Positions 29,324-38,276 of a stretch of DNA of 64,000 bases are shown here, one piece after another. Under the pieces are notes generated by a model. It saw only the letters and a list, made by a program, of their open reading frames with translations. It made no database searches and was not told the DNA's origin. The position numbers and the translations under genes are program-made. Source of the DNA: Azotimanducus sp963663145 (GTDB taxonomy: Bacteria > Pseudomonadota > Gammaproteobacteria > Pseudomonadales > Azotimanducaceae); assembly GCA_963663145.1 (NCBI GenBank), contig OY760134.1, positions 992,001-1,056,000 of the forward strand. Direction: 5' to 3'. Each line of letters opens with the position of its first letter. The first letter of the stretch is position 1.

Positions 29324-29688
29324 GCTTCGGCGGTTTGGATGTCGTCAGCAACTGTTCTGGCTGTTCCTGAGACGACCGGGATGCCTTGAATCCCCAAATG
29401 TTGAATAAACTCGGCCAGCTCCACTTTGGCAAAACTCGCGGCCCGTCCCAAAGAGAGTTGCCGTTCTTGAAATAGTGCCGTTGCCAGCGCCAGTCGGATG
29501 CCAGGTTCGCCCAGTAAGGAATCGCTATCCAGATGGATCAGTAGTGCTTCCGGTTCGTGGCGGCTAAGCACCATAACGGGTTGCTTACGCGCTGCCCGCA
29601 GCGCGGCGGAGGGGTTATTCTTCAGTTCTCGAACACTTACAGCTTCCACGACATGCGACTTAGGTGCAGGAATGCACCGCTGGAACAT
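29302..29688 (-). CDS. Antitoxin: Phd-like N-terminus plus UPF0175 domain
   Basis: A 128-residue protein with two recognisable halves. Residues of about 15-50 (VSVRELKNNPSAALRAARK, PVMVLSRHEPEALL) resemble the Phd/YefM DNA-binding fold. Residues of about 60-115 (LALATALFQERQLSLGRAAS, AKVELAEFIQHLGIQGI) match UPF0175, a family commonly paired with DUF3368 PIN proteins. It therefore probably neutralises the downstream toxin and represses the operon. The start is uncertain: the ATG at 29688 has no clear ribosome-binding site, and a GTG ahead of VEAVSVREL is an alternative. Confidence 0.8.
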   Translation of the reverse strand: MFQRCIPAPKSHVVEAVSVRELKNNPSAALRAARKQPVMVLSRHEPEALLIHLDSDSLLGEPGIRLALATALFQERQLSLGRAASFAKVELAEFIQHLGIQGIPVVSGTARTVADDIQTAEAWLNRPS

Positions 29689-29696
29689 AATGTAGG

Positions 29697-29725
29697 AACT
29701 TATCGCAGGCCAATTAAGATGTCAA
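29697..29725 (-). promoter_or_regulatory. Promoter of the toxin-antitoxin operon
   Basis: On the minus strand a perfect TTGACA (29720-29725) is followed after 17 bases by TAAGTT (29697-29702). Transcription would start only a few bases before the ATG at 29688, giving a very short or absent leader. Confidence 0.45.
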
Positions 29726-29843
29726 TCCAAGTTCGTGTCTGCAAAATCTAGATTCGCCAAGACCTCCTTCACCCGTACCATTGCAAGCGTATCCAGCAGG
29801 AGTCTCGCTCGCCTTGAGGATATTCGACAACCGCAGCCAATCC

Positions 29844-30476
29844 TTATAGCGCCAGCCCGAAGTATCCAGCCGCAGCCAGAAAGCTGAACATCAAAGCTAG
29901 CGCGAGCAGCGGTGGGCCATGCAAACGGCTCCAGAGCAGAAGGCCGGTCACTGCCAGAAATATGAGCGATCCCGCAAATGCGTCGAGCACAAGTACCCAT
30001 ATCAGGCCCGACCGATTGCCCATGTGCAAGGCATTCATGGTGGAAATGGCCCCGAAGTCGGTACGAATCACCGACAGGTATTGGTTCCCCGGTACGAAGG
30101 TCACGTCGAAGGCCATCCCTGCGGATTGATATCGGAGTCCGTAGGTGCCGGGTTGTGCAGCATTGCGACCGGTGCGCTCCACGCTTGGGGTGTCGAGTTC
30201 AAGCCGCTCGGATACGAATCCATCAAATTCAGCCAAGCTGCCGAAGCCGCTGACGGGTGCTCGCAAGTCGAATTGCTGGACTTCATCGGCGGTTCGTGCG
30301 CCGATGCTCATGCGGTGATTCAAGGTGATGCCGGTGATGCCGATGATGATGCCGATGAACGCGCCCCAGATCGCAACCCAACCATGCAATCGTTTGAGCC
30401 ACCTCATGAAGGCTTCGCCTTGCAGGCTGGGCGGCACAAAAGGATAGCGTCGTCTCTTTTTGACGGCTGGCGGCAT
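29844..30476 (-). CDS. PepSY-associated membrane protein
   Basis: A 210-residue inner-membrane protein. WLKRLHGWVAIWGAFIGIII is a PepSY-associated transmembrane segment with a conserved His, followed by a periplasmic domain (residues of about 60-150) and a second pair of helices starting near LHMGNRSGLIWVLVLDAFAG. Such proteins are often encoded next to siderophore receptors and include ferric-siderophore reductases. It lies 3 bases after the related gene at 30480, so the pair is co-expressed. Confidence 0.8.
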   Translation of the reverse strand: MPPAVKKRRRYPFVPPSLQGEAFMRWLKRLHGWVAIWGAFIGIIIGITGITLNHRMSIGARTADEVQQFDLRAPVSGFGSLAEFDGFVSERLELDTPSVERTGRNAAQPGTYGLRYQSAGMAFDVTFVPGNQYLSVIRTDFGAISTMNALHMGNRSGLIWVLVLDAFAGSLIFLAVTGLLLWSRLHGPPLLALALMFSFLAAAGYFGLAL

Positions 30477-30479
30477 CTC

Positions 30480-31226
30480 TCACACACCTGCCAATGCGAA
30501 ATAGGCGGCTAGGCCGAGACCAATCGAAAAAAGCCCTAAGGCCAAGCCGCGCGGTCCCGAAAACACGTTCCACAGAAAGAAACCCGTGATTGCCAAGAGG
30601 ATCACGGACGCGGAAAAGACATCTCCGAGCAGCTTCCATCCGAAACTGCCACCTCTGCCGAGATGCAACAGGTTGACCGTGTGCAGCAGACTGCGTCGTG
30701 TCTCCGTCACTTCAATGGCATTATTCCCAGCGACGTAGGTCGCGATCAGCGTGCGGTGAAAGCCCAAGAAGGAAGCGCGGTAATTTTGCGGGGATCGAGG
30801 CTGCGCGACACTGGTGGTCGAAGTGCCGGATGCCGCCCGCGCCGTCTGAGGTGACACGACTCCTGTGGCCGATGCTGGTTGATTTCGCTGATCGCGTAGT
30901 TGGCGATTACCCAATATTGGCGTGCTGGAGAGGCCGTATTCCAGGGCGATCAAGTCCGCGAGTTCCTGATGGCTCGCGATGCCGCGATTCGGCGCCGAAA
31001 TAGCGTGAATCGTGATCTCCGGTTCGGAACTCGGAAAGAGTTCGGGGTGCAGCAGCGCAATGGTCGAGACACCAAAGATCAGGCAAGCCACCGACCCCCA
31101 AAGACCAAGCCAAGCGTGCGAGATCCGTAGCCAGTCCATCCATCTTGACCTTCGAAAAGATGGCGTGACGAAGGGATACCCAATCGCCTTCAGCCAAAAG
31201 CGGCGCACGGCGACAAATCGAGACAA
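30480..31226 (-). CDS. PepSY-domain membrane protein
   Basis: A 248-residue relative of the downstream protein. The N-terminal helix WLRISHAWLGLWGSVACLIF carries the conserved His; a periplasmic part with a Thr/Ser-rich insert (residues of about 110-150) is followed by VNLLHLGRGGSFGWKLLGD and two C-terminal helices. The position between a TonB receptor and a second PepSY protein suggests a heterodimeric membrane system that handles the imported iron chelate, by reduction or release; this is inference. Confidence 0.8.
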   Translation of the reverse strand: MSRFVAVRRFWLKAIGYPFVTPSFRRSRWMDWLRISHAWLGLWGSVACLIFGVSTIALLHPELFPSSEPEITIHAISAPNRGIASHQELADLIALEYGLSSTPILGNRQLRDQRNQPASATGVVSPQTARAASGTSTTSVAQPRSPQNYRASFLGFHRTLIATYVAGNNAIEVTETRRSLLHTVNLLHLGRGGSFGWKLLGDVFSASVILLAITGFFLWNVFSGPRGLALGLFSIGLGLAAYFALAGV

Positions 31227-31268
31227 TGAAAAAACTCAGGCGGACCGGAATATTGTCGAGTTTGACCA

Positions 31269-33395
31269 TCAAAGCCGCATTTCGACCGTCGCCTTGATAT
31301 TACGTCCGGGTTGATAGTAAGTGAGGTCTTGCGATTGCCCCGTTTCAGGGTCAATGGAGAGGTTCTGATAGCGCTTGGTGTAGAGTTCATCGGTCGCGTT
31401 CTCCATGCGTAATTGCACGGACAATCGCTCGCTCAGCCGATAGGATGCGAACAGGTCGAATACTTCGTAGCCCAATCGGTCGAATCGTGGATCTTCGCCG
31501 GTGGGGTCTGCGATGCGATCGTCACGACTGGTGAAATCGATGCCGACCCTTGCTCGCCCATCGAAAAGATAGACTCCAAGAGATGCGTTTAAGCTCTCCG
31601 GACTCACGTCGCGAAGCGGCGCACCGGTCTGCTTGTCGCTGCCGTCGAGTGTTTGCAGGGTGAGGGAGGCGAACCATCTCGATGTGGCGTAGTTGGCGAA
31701 GACTTCCCAGCCGTCGATTCTCGCCGCATCAACGTTTTCAAAGGTGGATGTGATGACTCGATGCGATCTTCCGTTGACCATGACCTCGCTGTCAGGCAGC
31801 GCGACCGATTGAATAAAGCCGTCAACGTCGTTTCTGACGTAGCGCACCCCGACATAGGCTTGATCGCTTTCGGTGAGTAAGCTGTCTCGTCGGAATGAAA
31901 ACCCAGCTTCCCAACTCTTCGTTGCTTCGCCTTTCAAATTCTCATTTGGGATGGTCTCGCGGCAAGAAAATCCACGCCGTCCGGAATTGCAGACCACGCC
32001 CAAATCGCCGCGTCCAAACACTTCGTGAACCGACGGTGTACGAAAGCCCTCTCCGACGACGCCAACAAGCGAAAGTCCGGCGATGGGTGTTTGCTCAAAG
32101 GGGGCCCAAGAAAGCTGCAATTTTGGGTTGAGCGCGGATTCCTCGAGCGAACGTCTGGTGTTTTCATCTTTGCTCTCGAACACATCGTATCGAACTGAAA
32201 TCAGCAATGAGAAGGTCTCCCCAAGCTTGAAGGAGTCGGCCAGATAGCCGCCAAGTGCGGTTCTTTCTCGCACCAATGGGTCGCCACTTGCGTCCGAGTA
32301 GGCTGTCAGTATGTCGTCGTAGCTCCAATCGAGGCCGTAGCGAATTTCGTGTAGGTCGTCCCCGAAGATCTGCAATCGGCTGATATTCTCGATCTCGAAA
32401 TAATCGGTGCTGATTTCCCAGAATGAAGCCTCGGTCGCCCCATCGTTCAATCGCTCGCGTTCGGTCGATGTGTGCGTGTAGCGAAGATTGGCATCGATGA
32501 AGTTGTTGTCTTTTGGCAGGTACTTCCAATTACCTGAATAGGTCCGCTCAACGAGTTCGGTGAACTGGTCGACACTACTCACGATCGTGCCTCGGCTCTG
32601 TGCGCCACGAGCCGTGTATTGCTTGTCGAGACCTAGATAGCTGACCTCAAACCTGTGCGCGTTGCCGCGGTCGTGCACAATCTTGGCGAGCACATTGATG
32701 TCCTCCGAGCCGGTTGCGCCACCCAAGGTTTCGACCCCTGCACCGTCTTCGTAAGCACCCATGTCGCGGCTTGTGAGCGCGAGCAGCGTAGACCATTGTT
32801 CATTCATGGCCCATGCGTTTTCGAGGTTGGCGTAGTTCCCATCACCATTTGACTCGTGGCCGAGCCGAACGCCCAAGGCGAACGAATCGGAATCTCTGAG
32901 TAGATCGGCAGGATCCTTGGTTTCCATGTGGACCATCCCGCCGGTGGAGCCGCTTCCATAGACGTTTGAGGCGACACCGGGGATGACCGCAATTGATCGA
33001 TACATATCTGGCTCAGCGAAGATCGCGCCGGCGCCACCGTGCCTTACTTGGTTGAAGTTTTTCGGCGCGCCGTCAACGCGAACGCTGACTTGGTCTTGCG
33101 ACAAGCCGCGGATGATCACCAGCGAGCCTTGGTTGCCGCCTTCTTCGTCAATCTGCACGCTGGTTGTTTTGCGCAGCGCATCAGCCAAGGTCGTGGCTTG
33201 CTGTGCGCGAATATAGTCCGCAGAGATGAGCTGTGCGCCCTCGGATTCATCAACGCGATGACCATCGAGCAGGTTGATGGCGTCCGCCGTGACGATGAGT
33301 TCTTCAATGTCGCCGGTGTCCGCTCGGTCCGTCGCGGTGATTCCACCGACGGGCAAGATGAACGCGATGCATAGCGGCAGGGTGATGGGTTTCAT
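31269..33395 (-). CDS. TonB-dependent receptor (probable iron-chelate uptake)
   Basis: Outer-membrane beta-barrel transporter of 708 residues with a signal peptide (PLCIAFILPVGGITA), a TonB-box-like IEELIVTADA, a plug domain (LADALRKTTSVQIDEEGG; SLVIIRGLSQDQVSVRVDGA) and a complete barrel ending in Leu after aromatic-rich strands. The barrel motif GEGFRTPSVHEVFGRGDLG resembles siderophore/haem receptors. Coupling with two PepSY proteins and a Fur-box-like sequence upstream supports iron acquisition; the ligand is unknown. Confidence 0.88.
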   Translation of the reverse strand: MKPITLPLCIAFILPVGGITATDRADTGDIEELIVTADAINLLDGHRVDESEGAQLISADYIRAQQATTLADALRKTTSVQIDEEGGNQGSLVIIRGLSQDQVSVRVDGAPKNFNQVRHGGAGAIFAEPDMYRSIAVIPGVASNVYGSGSTGGMVHMETKDPADLLRDSDSFALGVRLGHESNGDGNYANLENAWAMNEQWSTLLALTSRDMGAYEDGAGVETLGGATGSEDINVLAKIVHDRGNAHRFEVSYLGLDKQYTARGAQSRGTIVSSVDQFTELVERTYSGNWKYLPKDNNFIDANLRYTHTSTERERLNDGATEASFWEISTDYFEIENISRLQIFGDDLHEIRYGLDWSYDDILTAYSDASGDPLVRERTALGGYLADSFKLGETFSLLISVRYDVFESKDENTRRSLEESALNPKLQLSWAPFEQTPIAGLSLVGVVGEGFRTPSVHEVFGRGDLGVVCNSGRRGFSCRETIPNENLKGEATKSWEAGFSFRRDSLLTESDQAYVGVRYVRNDVDGFIQSVALPDSEVMVNGRSHRVITSTFENVDAARIDGWEVFANYATSRWFASLTLQTLDGSDKQTGAPLRDVSPESLNASLGVYLFDGRARVGIDFTSRDDRIADPTGEDPRFDRLGYEVFDLFASYRLSERLSVQLRMENATDELYTKRYQNLSIDPETGQSQDLTYYQPGRNIKATVEMRL

Positions 33396-33437
33396 GCTGC
33401 GGGGATAGCCTTAGTTTTTAGGAATATAAAGCGTAAT

Positions 33438-33456
33438 ATAAATCATTCCTATTTGC
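33438..33456 (-). promoter_or_regulatory. Possible Fur box upstream of the TonB receptor
   Basis: Read on the minus strand, GCAAATAGGAATGATTTAT agrees with a GCAAATGATAATCATT-type Fur site at 12 of its 16 positions. It lies about 45-60 bases before the receptor start. The match is moderate and not symmetrical, so this is only a candidate. Confidence 0.35.
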
Positions 33457-33514
33457 AATTGAGAAATGGCGTTGAGAAATCGCCATGCCGCTCGGCGTAG
33501 GGAACGCGCTTGAG

Positions 33515-36322
33515 TTAGTCTTGGAGGCTGGTTCGTTCTTCTTGTAGCCGCGCCAACCTTGAATCCAGCGCGCGTTGCTTCTCGGACTCGGCTGCCACCA
33601 CCTGTTCAGGGGCCCGGTCACGGAAATTGGGGTTTTCGAGCTTGGCTGCGACGCGGGCGAGTTCGTTTGTGGTTTTGACGATCGCCTTGTCGAGGCGCGC
33701 TCGCTCGACGGACAGGTCCATCACGCCTTCGAGCGGCACCATCACCTTGAGGTCGCCGATGAGTTCAAAGGCACAAGGCGGTGCCGGCTCGTCTTGAGCG
33801 AGGAACTCAATAGATGCAACGCGGCCTAGATGTCGAATCATCGTCTCGGTGAGGGTGAGCGTCGCCTTGGCTTCGGCGAGGGCCTTCCCAGATCCCTGCA
33901 ATATGAGCACAACGGTGCTTCCGGGAGGCAGGGCTCGGTCGCTGCGCATGGTGCGCGCGAAACCAACTAGGGCGCGCATCCAATCGAAGTCGGACTCGGC
34001 GGCAGGGTTGATCGTTTCATCCTTCGCCACCGGATAGGCCGCAAGCATGATGGTTTCTCCCTCGATGCCGAGCCGTTCCGCCACCGGATGCCAGAGCGCT
34101 TCGGTGACGAATGGCATCAAGGGGTGGAGCGCGCGCAACAAGGATTCGAGCGTCTCTAGCAGACAGGCTTGGGTTGCCGAGGCTCGCCCACCCTGTTCCT
34201 TCGCCTCGCGCAAGCTTGGCTTTGCGGCTTCCAGATACCAATCGCAGTACTCGTGCCACGCGAACTCGTACAGGCTTTCCGCCAGTAGGTCGAATCGATA
34301 TTCCCGCAAAGCGCGGCGCCAGTCCTTGATGCGGGTCGCGAGGCGGCTGGCGATCCAGCTTTCGGCGAGACCCGGCTCGCGAGGCGCTTGCCGGTCGAAC
34401 GAACCCGTGTTCATGAGTACAAAGCGTGCCGCGTTCCAGAGCTTGTTGCAGAAATTTCGGTAGCCGTGCACGCGCTCGAGGTCGAAGCGCACGTCACGTC
34501 CAGTTGATGCGAGTGCGGCGAAGGTGAACCGAAGCGCATCCACGCCATGCGCCGCTATGCCCTCGGGGTATTCCTTGCGCGTCGCACGCTCGATCTTCGG
34601 CGCGAGCCGTGGTTGCATGAGATTGCTGGTGCGTTTTGCTACGAGCGCCTCAAGGTCTATCCCGTCAACCAGGTCGAGCGGATCGAGTCCGTTGCCGAGC
34701 GACTTGGACATTTTTTGCCCCTGCGCATCTCGCAAGAGGCCATGAATGTACACCTGTCGGAAGGGAATCTGGTCGAAGAGTCCGAGCGACATCATCATCA
34801 TTCGGGCGACCCAGAAGAAGATGATGTCGTGCCCCGTGACGAGGGCGGTGGTGGGATGAAAGCTGTTCAGTCGCTCGGTGTCCGTCGGCCAACCAAGGGT
34901 GGCAAAGGTCCATAGGGACGAGGAAAACCAAGTTTCGAGCACGTCTTCGTCTTGCTTCAGTGGAGTATCGCGGAGGTCGTACTTGCTGCGGATTTCCGCC
35001 TCGCTGCGCCCCACATAGGCATTGCCCGCCTCGTCGTACCAAGCCGGAATTCGATGTCCCCACCAAAGTTGTCGGCTGATGCACCAGTCACGTATGTCCC
35101 GCATCCACGCGTTGAACAGATTGGCGTAGTGACCGGGCACGAACTCCACTTGGCCGGTCGCAACCGCGTCCACGGCGAGGTCGCGCAAGGCATCCATGCG
35201 CATGAACCACTGGTTGGTCAGGCAGGGTTCTATGACGGCTCCGGACCGGTCGCCGCGCGGAATCTGCACTCGGCGGTCTTCTTTGCCCGCAAGCAGGCCC
35301 GCTTGGTCCAGCAATTCCACCACCCGATCACGCGCCGCGAAACGATCAAGGCCCTGTAGTGAATCCGGCACTTGGTCATTGAGTCGCGCGGACTCGTCAA
35401 AAATGTTGATTTCGGGAAGTCCATGCCGCTTGCCAATCTCATTGTCATTGAAATCATGCGCGGGTGTGATCTTGAGGCATCCGCTGCCGAATTCCATGCT
35501 CACATAGGCATCGCCGATCACCGGTACTTCCCTTTCGATGATCGGCACGCGCACGCGCCTGCCTATGAGGTGTGAAAACCGAGGGTCGTCGGGATGAACC
35601 GCGACTGCCGTGTCGCCAAGCATGGTCTCGGGCCGCGTGGTGGCGACAGTGACGGATGCCCCGGGTTCATCAACAATCGGATAACGAATCTTCCACAGAT
35701 AGGTAGACTCTTCCTCGTTCTGTACCTCGAGATCGGAAATCGCCGTGCAAAGCACAGGATCCCAGTTCACCAGTTTCTGGCCTCGATAGATATATCCGGC
35801 CTCATGGCAGCGTACGAAGGCCTCCAAGACGGCGTTCGCGTAATCGGGATCCATGGTGAAGCATTCGTTGGTCCAATCGAGCGAGGAGCCCATGCGTCGC
35901 AGTTGATTGCAGATCTCACCACCGGATTCTTCTCGCCACTTCCAGACCTCCTGAACGAACTGTTCGCGGCCAAAAGATGCCTTGTCGAGATTCCTTTGCG
36001 CCAACTGGTTTTCAACGATCATCTGCGTGGCGATGCCCGCATGATCAGTGCCCATCTGCCAGAGCGTACGCTTGCCTTCCATGCGATTGAATCGGATCAG
36101 CGTGTCCATGAGCGTGTGCTCGAAGGCATGGCCCATGTGCAGCGTGCCGGTGACGTTGGGCGGAGGAATCATGATGCAGTAGGGCTCTCCCTCATCGCCC
36201 ACATCAAAAAAGCCCGATGCTTCCCACCACGCATAGAGTGCGGACTCTATGGCCTGCGGGTCGAAGCCTTGATCGAGCAGATTCGCGTCGAATTCGGGGC
36301 GTTGGGATTTCCTTTCGGACAT
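33515..36322 (-). CDS. valS: Valyl-tRNA synthetase
   Basis: Class I synthetase of 935 residues charging tRNA-Val. The HIGH motif is GTLHMGHAFEHTLMD, KMSKS appears in AQGQKMSKSLGNGLDPLDL, the editing domain contains TTRPETMLGDTAVAVHP, and a C-terminal coiled coil (ARLDKAIVKTTNELARVAAK) binds tRNA. The start overlaps the holC stop by one base (TGATG). Last gene of the pepA-holC-valS operon, the standard gammaproteobacterial order. Confidence 0.97.
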   Translation of the reverse strand: MSERKSQRPEFDANLLDQGFDPQAIESALYAWWEASGFFDVGDEGEPYCIMIPPPNVTGTLHMGHAFEHTLMDTLIRFNRMEGKRTLWQMGTDHAGIATQMIVENQLAQRNLDKASFGREQFVQEVWKWREESGGEICNQLRRMGSSLDWTNECFTMDPDYANAVLEAFVRCHEAGYIYRGQKLVNWDPVLCTAISDLEVQNEEESTYLWKIRYPIVDEPGASVTVATTRPETMLGDTAVAVHPDDPRFSHLIGRRVRVPIIEREVPVIGDAYVSMEFGSGCLKITPAHDFNDNEIGKRHGLPEINIFDESARLNDQVPDSLQGLDRFAARDRVVELLDQAGLLAGKEDRRVQIPRGDRSGAVIEPCLTNQWFMRMDALRDLAVDAVATGQVEFVPGHYANLFNAWMRDIRDWCISRQLWWGHRIPAWYDEAGNAYVGRSEAEIRSKYDLRDTPLKQDEDVLETWFSSSLWTFATLGWPTDTERLNSFHPTTALVTGHDIIFFWVARMMMMSLGLFDQIPFRQVYIHGLLRDAQGQKMSKSLGNGLDPLDLVDGIDLEALVAKRTSNLMQPRLAPKIERATRKEYPEGIAAHGVDALRFTFAALASTGRDVRFDLERVHGYRNFCNKLWNAARFVLMNTGSFDRQAPREPGLAESWIASRLATRIKDWRRALREYRFDLLAESLYEFAWHEYCDWYLEAAKPSLREAKEQGGRASATQACLLETLESLLRALHPLMPFVTEALWHPVAERLGIEGETIMLAAYPVAKDETINPAAESDFDWMRALVGFARTMRSDRALPPGSTVVLILQGSGKALAEAKATLTLTETMIRHLGRVASIEFLAQDEPAPPCAFELIGDLKVMVPLEGVMDLSVERARLDKAIVKTTNELARVAAKLENPNFRDRAPEQVVAAESEKQRALDSRLARLQEERTSLQD

Positions 36323-36759
36323 CAGGTTTCCCAGTCTTCAAGCCGGTGGTGATGCAATTCGTTCACTTGGGTCCGGTAGTAGCGGTACTTTTCGCGTGAC
36401 GCGGCTCGCGAGGCGGCCACGATGATTTCGGCGACCCGCGAGAAGCGGTCCCATCCCTCTGGCGCATCGTCGAGGAGGTTGATCAGCAGGCGCTGCTCAC
36501 CTCCCAATTCCCCAAGCTGCCCCGCCGCGATGTGTACCTGGGATCTCGCATCGGGTTTCTCGCCGAGGCTGTGAGGCAGAAACCGCTCTCGCGGGTACTG
36601 CCACATGAGGTCGTCCAAGTCTTGGGCGGCCGCCTCGTCGCGCGCGAGCAGGAGCACGGAAAGATTCGCATCCCGGCCTCTGAGTGCCAGCCGACAGGCG
36701 AAGCGTGCGCGCGCCTCCTCGTCCTGATCCGGGAGCTCGTAGAAGTCGACGCGCGTCAA
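36322..36759 (-). CDS. holC: DNA polymerase III chi subunit
   Basis: Clamp-loader accessory subunit linking polymerase III to SSB. The N-terminal TRVDFYELPDQDEEARARFA, LSVLLLARDEAAAQDLDDLM and YPRERFLPHSL blocks fit HolC; length 145 is typical. The start is a TTG at 36759 that overlaps the pepA TGA (TTGA); the longer frame up to 36843 runs back inside pepA and is not conserved. Confidence 0.9.
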   Translation of the reverse strand: MTRVDFYELPDQDEEARARFACRLALRGRDANLSVLLLARDEAAAQDLDDLMWQYPRERFLPHSLGEKPDARSQVHIAAGQLGELGGEQRLLINLLDDAPEGWDRFSRVAEIIVAASRAASREKYRYYRTQVNELHHHRLEDWET

Positions 36760-38207
36760 TGTACTTCCGACTGCGACAGAAGATATTCGAACAAAACCCC
36801 AACACCCGCGCCGGTCGCCCCTTTTTCGTTGCCGCTCTTCCAAGCCGTGCCGGCGATATCAAGGTGTGCCCAAGACATACCCTCGGTGAAGCTGGAGAGA
36901 AACGCGGCGGCGGTGATGGCGCCCGCCTTGGGGCCGCCCACATTGGCGAGGTCGGCGAGCGGAGTCTTGAGTTGTTCCCTGTATTCTTCCCACACGGGCA
37001 GACGCCAGACCCTGTCGCCAGAAAATTCGCCCGCCTCAATGAGTGCCTCAGCGAGTGCGTCGTCATGGGTAAAGAGCCCGGAGGTCTGATCACCCAAGGC
37101 GACAATGCAGGCACCCGTCAGGGTCGCTAGGTCAATCACGGTGCGCGGTTCGAGCCTGCGCGCGTAGGTGAGGGCATCACAGAGTACAAGACGTCCCTCG
37201 GCATCGGTATTGAGAATCTCCACTGTGGTGCCGGACATGGCCGTCACCACGTCACCCGGCCTTGATGCCTTACCGCTCGGCATGTTCTCGGCCGCTGCCG
37301 CAATTGCGACGATGTTCAATGGCAGCTTGGCCTCGGCGGCGGCCTGCATGGCACCCAGCACTGCTGCGGCGCCACACATATCAAACTTCATCTCGTCCAT
37401 GGAATCGGGTTTTTTCAGGCTGATACCGCCCGTATCGAAGGTGATCCCCTTGCCGACCAGCACGATGGGCGGCGCCTTGGCGTCTTCCGCGCCTTGGTAA
37501 TCCAAGCGAATGAGGCGGCCCTCCCGCGCGCTGCCCCGGGAGACGGACAGGAAGGCGCCCATGCCCATTGCTTCCATTTCGGACTCTCCGAAGGAGGTGC
37601 AGGCGAGCCCGTGAATCGCCGCCAAACGCTCCGCCTCGGTCAATAGGTAATCGGGTGTGCACTCGTTGCCTGGCAGGTTGCCGAGTTCTCGCGCAAGGCT
37701 GTGCCCTGAATTGAATGCGCCGGCAAGCGCTACAGCGCTGCTGTGATCTTCTTGAGAGCATAGGGTCAGGCATTCGATCTCGGGCTTTTCTTGCGCTTCC
37801 GCCTTGTGTTTTCGGAAACTGTAGAGTTCGCTGGCGACGCTGGCCAGAAATGATCTGACCATGCGCGCTTGATCGGCACCCTCGACTTCGAGACCGTCTA
37901 TTGACACACAGGCGCTCGTGACTTCGCCGGCGGCTATGGCCTTGCCGATCTCGGCGCCAATCTTGCGAAGATCCTTTAAGGTCACGAGTTCCCCCACGCC
38001 GTAGGCGATCAGTTGCTCGCAGCCCGCGCCTTCCGGCATGGCGACGCGGAGCGCCTCTCCCGCCTTGTCCTTGGCATCGCGCAACACCGAGCGAAGGTAT
38101 CCCCTCGGGGCGACCTGTTCATCTAGCCCACGCGCCTCGGAGAGCGGTAGTGCAAGGCAGGGGCAAGTCAGTTCAGTGATGGGCGTGTCGCTTGATTCGA
38201 ATCGCAT
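36756..38207 (-). CDS. pepA: Leucyl aminopeptidase PepA
   Basis: Hexameric M17 aminopeptidase, in some bacteria also a DNA-binding protein for Xer recombination and carAB control. VGKGITFDTGGISLKKPDSM, MKFDMCGAAAVLGAM and NTDAEGRLVLCDALTYARR carry the metal ligands and catalytic Lys/Arg. It has 483 residues including the N-terminal domain. The partner lptF-lptG pair, usually divergent from pepA, is absent; a thiolase-like gene lies upstream instead. Confidence 0.96.
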   Translation of the reverse strand: MRFESSDTPITELTCPCLALPLSEARGLDEQVAPRGYLRSVLRDAKDKAGEALRVAMPEGAGCEQLIAYGVGELVTLKDLRKIGAEIGKAIAAGEVTSACVSIDGLEVEGADQARMVRSFLASVASELYSFRKHKAEAQEKPEIECLTLCSQEDHSSAVALAGAFNSGHSLARELGNLPGNECTPDYLLTEAERLAAIHGLACTSFGESEMEAMGMGAFLSVSRGSAREGRLIRLDYQGAEDAKAPPIVLVGKGITFDTGGISLKKPDSMDEMKFDMCGAAAVLGAMQAAAEAKLPLNIVAIAAAAENMPSGKASRPGDVVTAMSGTTVEILNTDAEGRLVLCDALTYARRLEPRTVIDLATLTGACIVALGDQTSGLFTHDDALAEALIEAGEFSGDRVWRLPVWEEYREQLKTPLADLANVGGPKAGAITAAAFLSSFTEGMSWAHLDIAGTAWKSGNEKGATGAGVGVLFEYLLSQSEVH

Positions 38208-38276
38208 GACAGCTGTCCGTGGTGAGAATGCGAAATTGTAGAAGCATATGGCAGGTCACTGCACCCCGACTCATCC

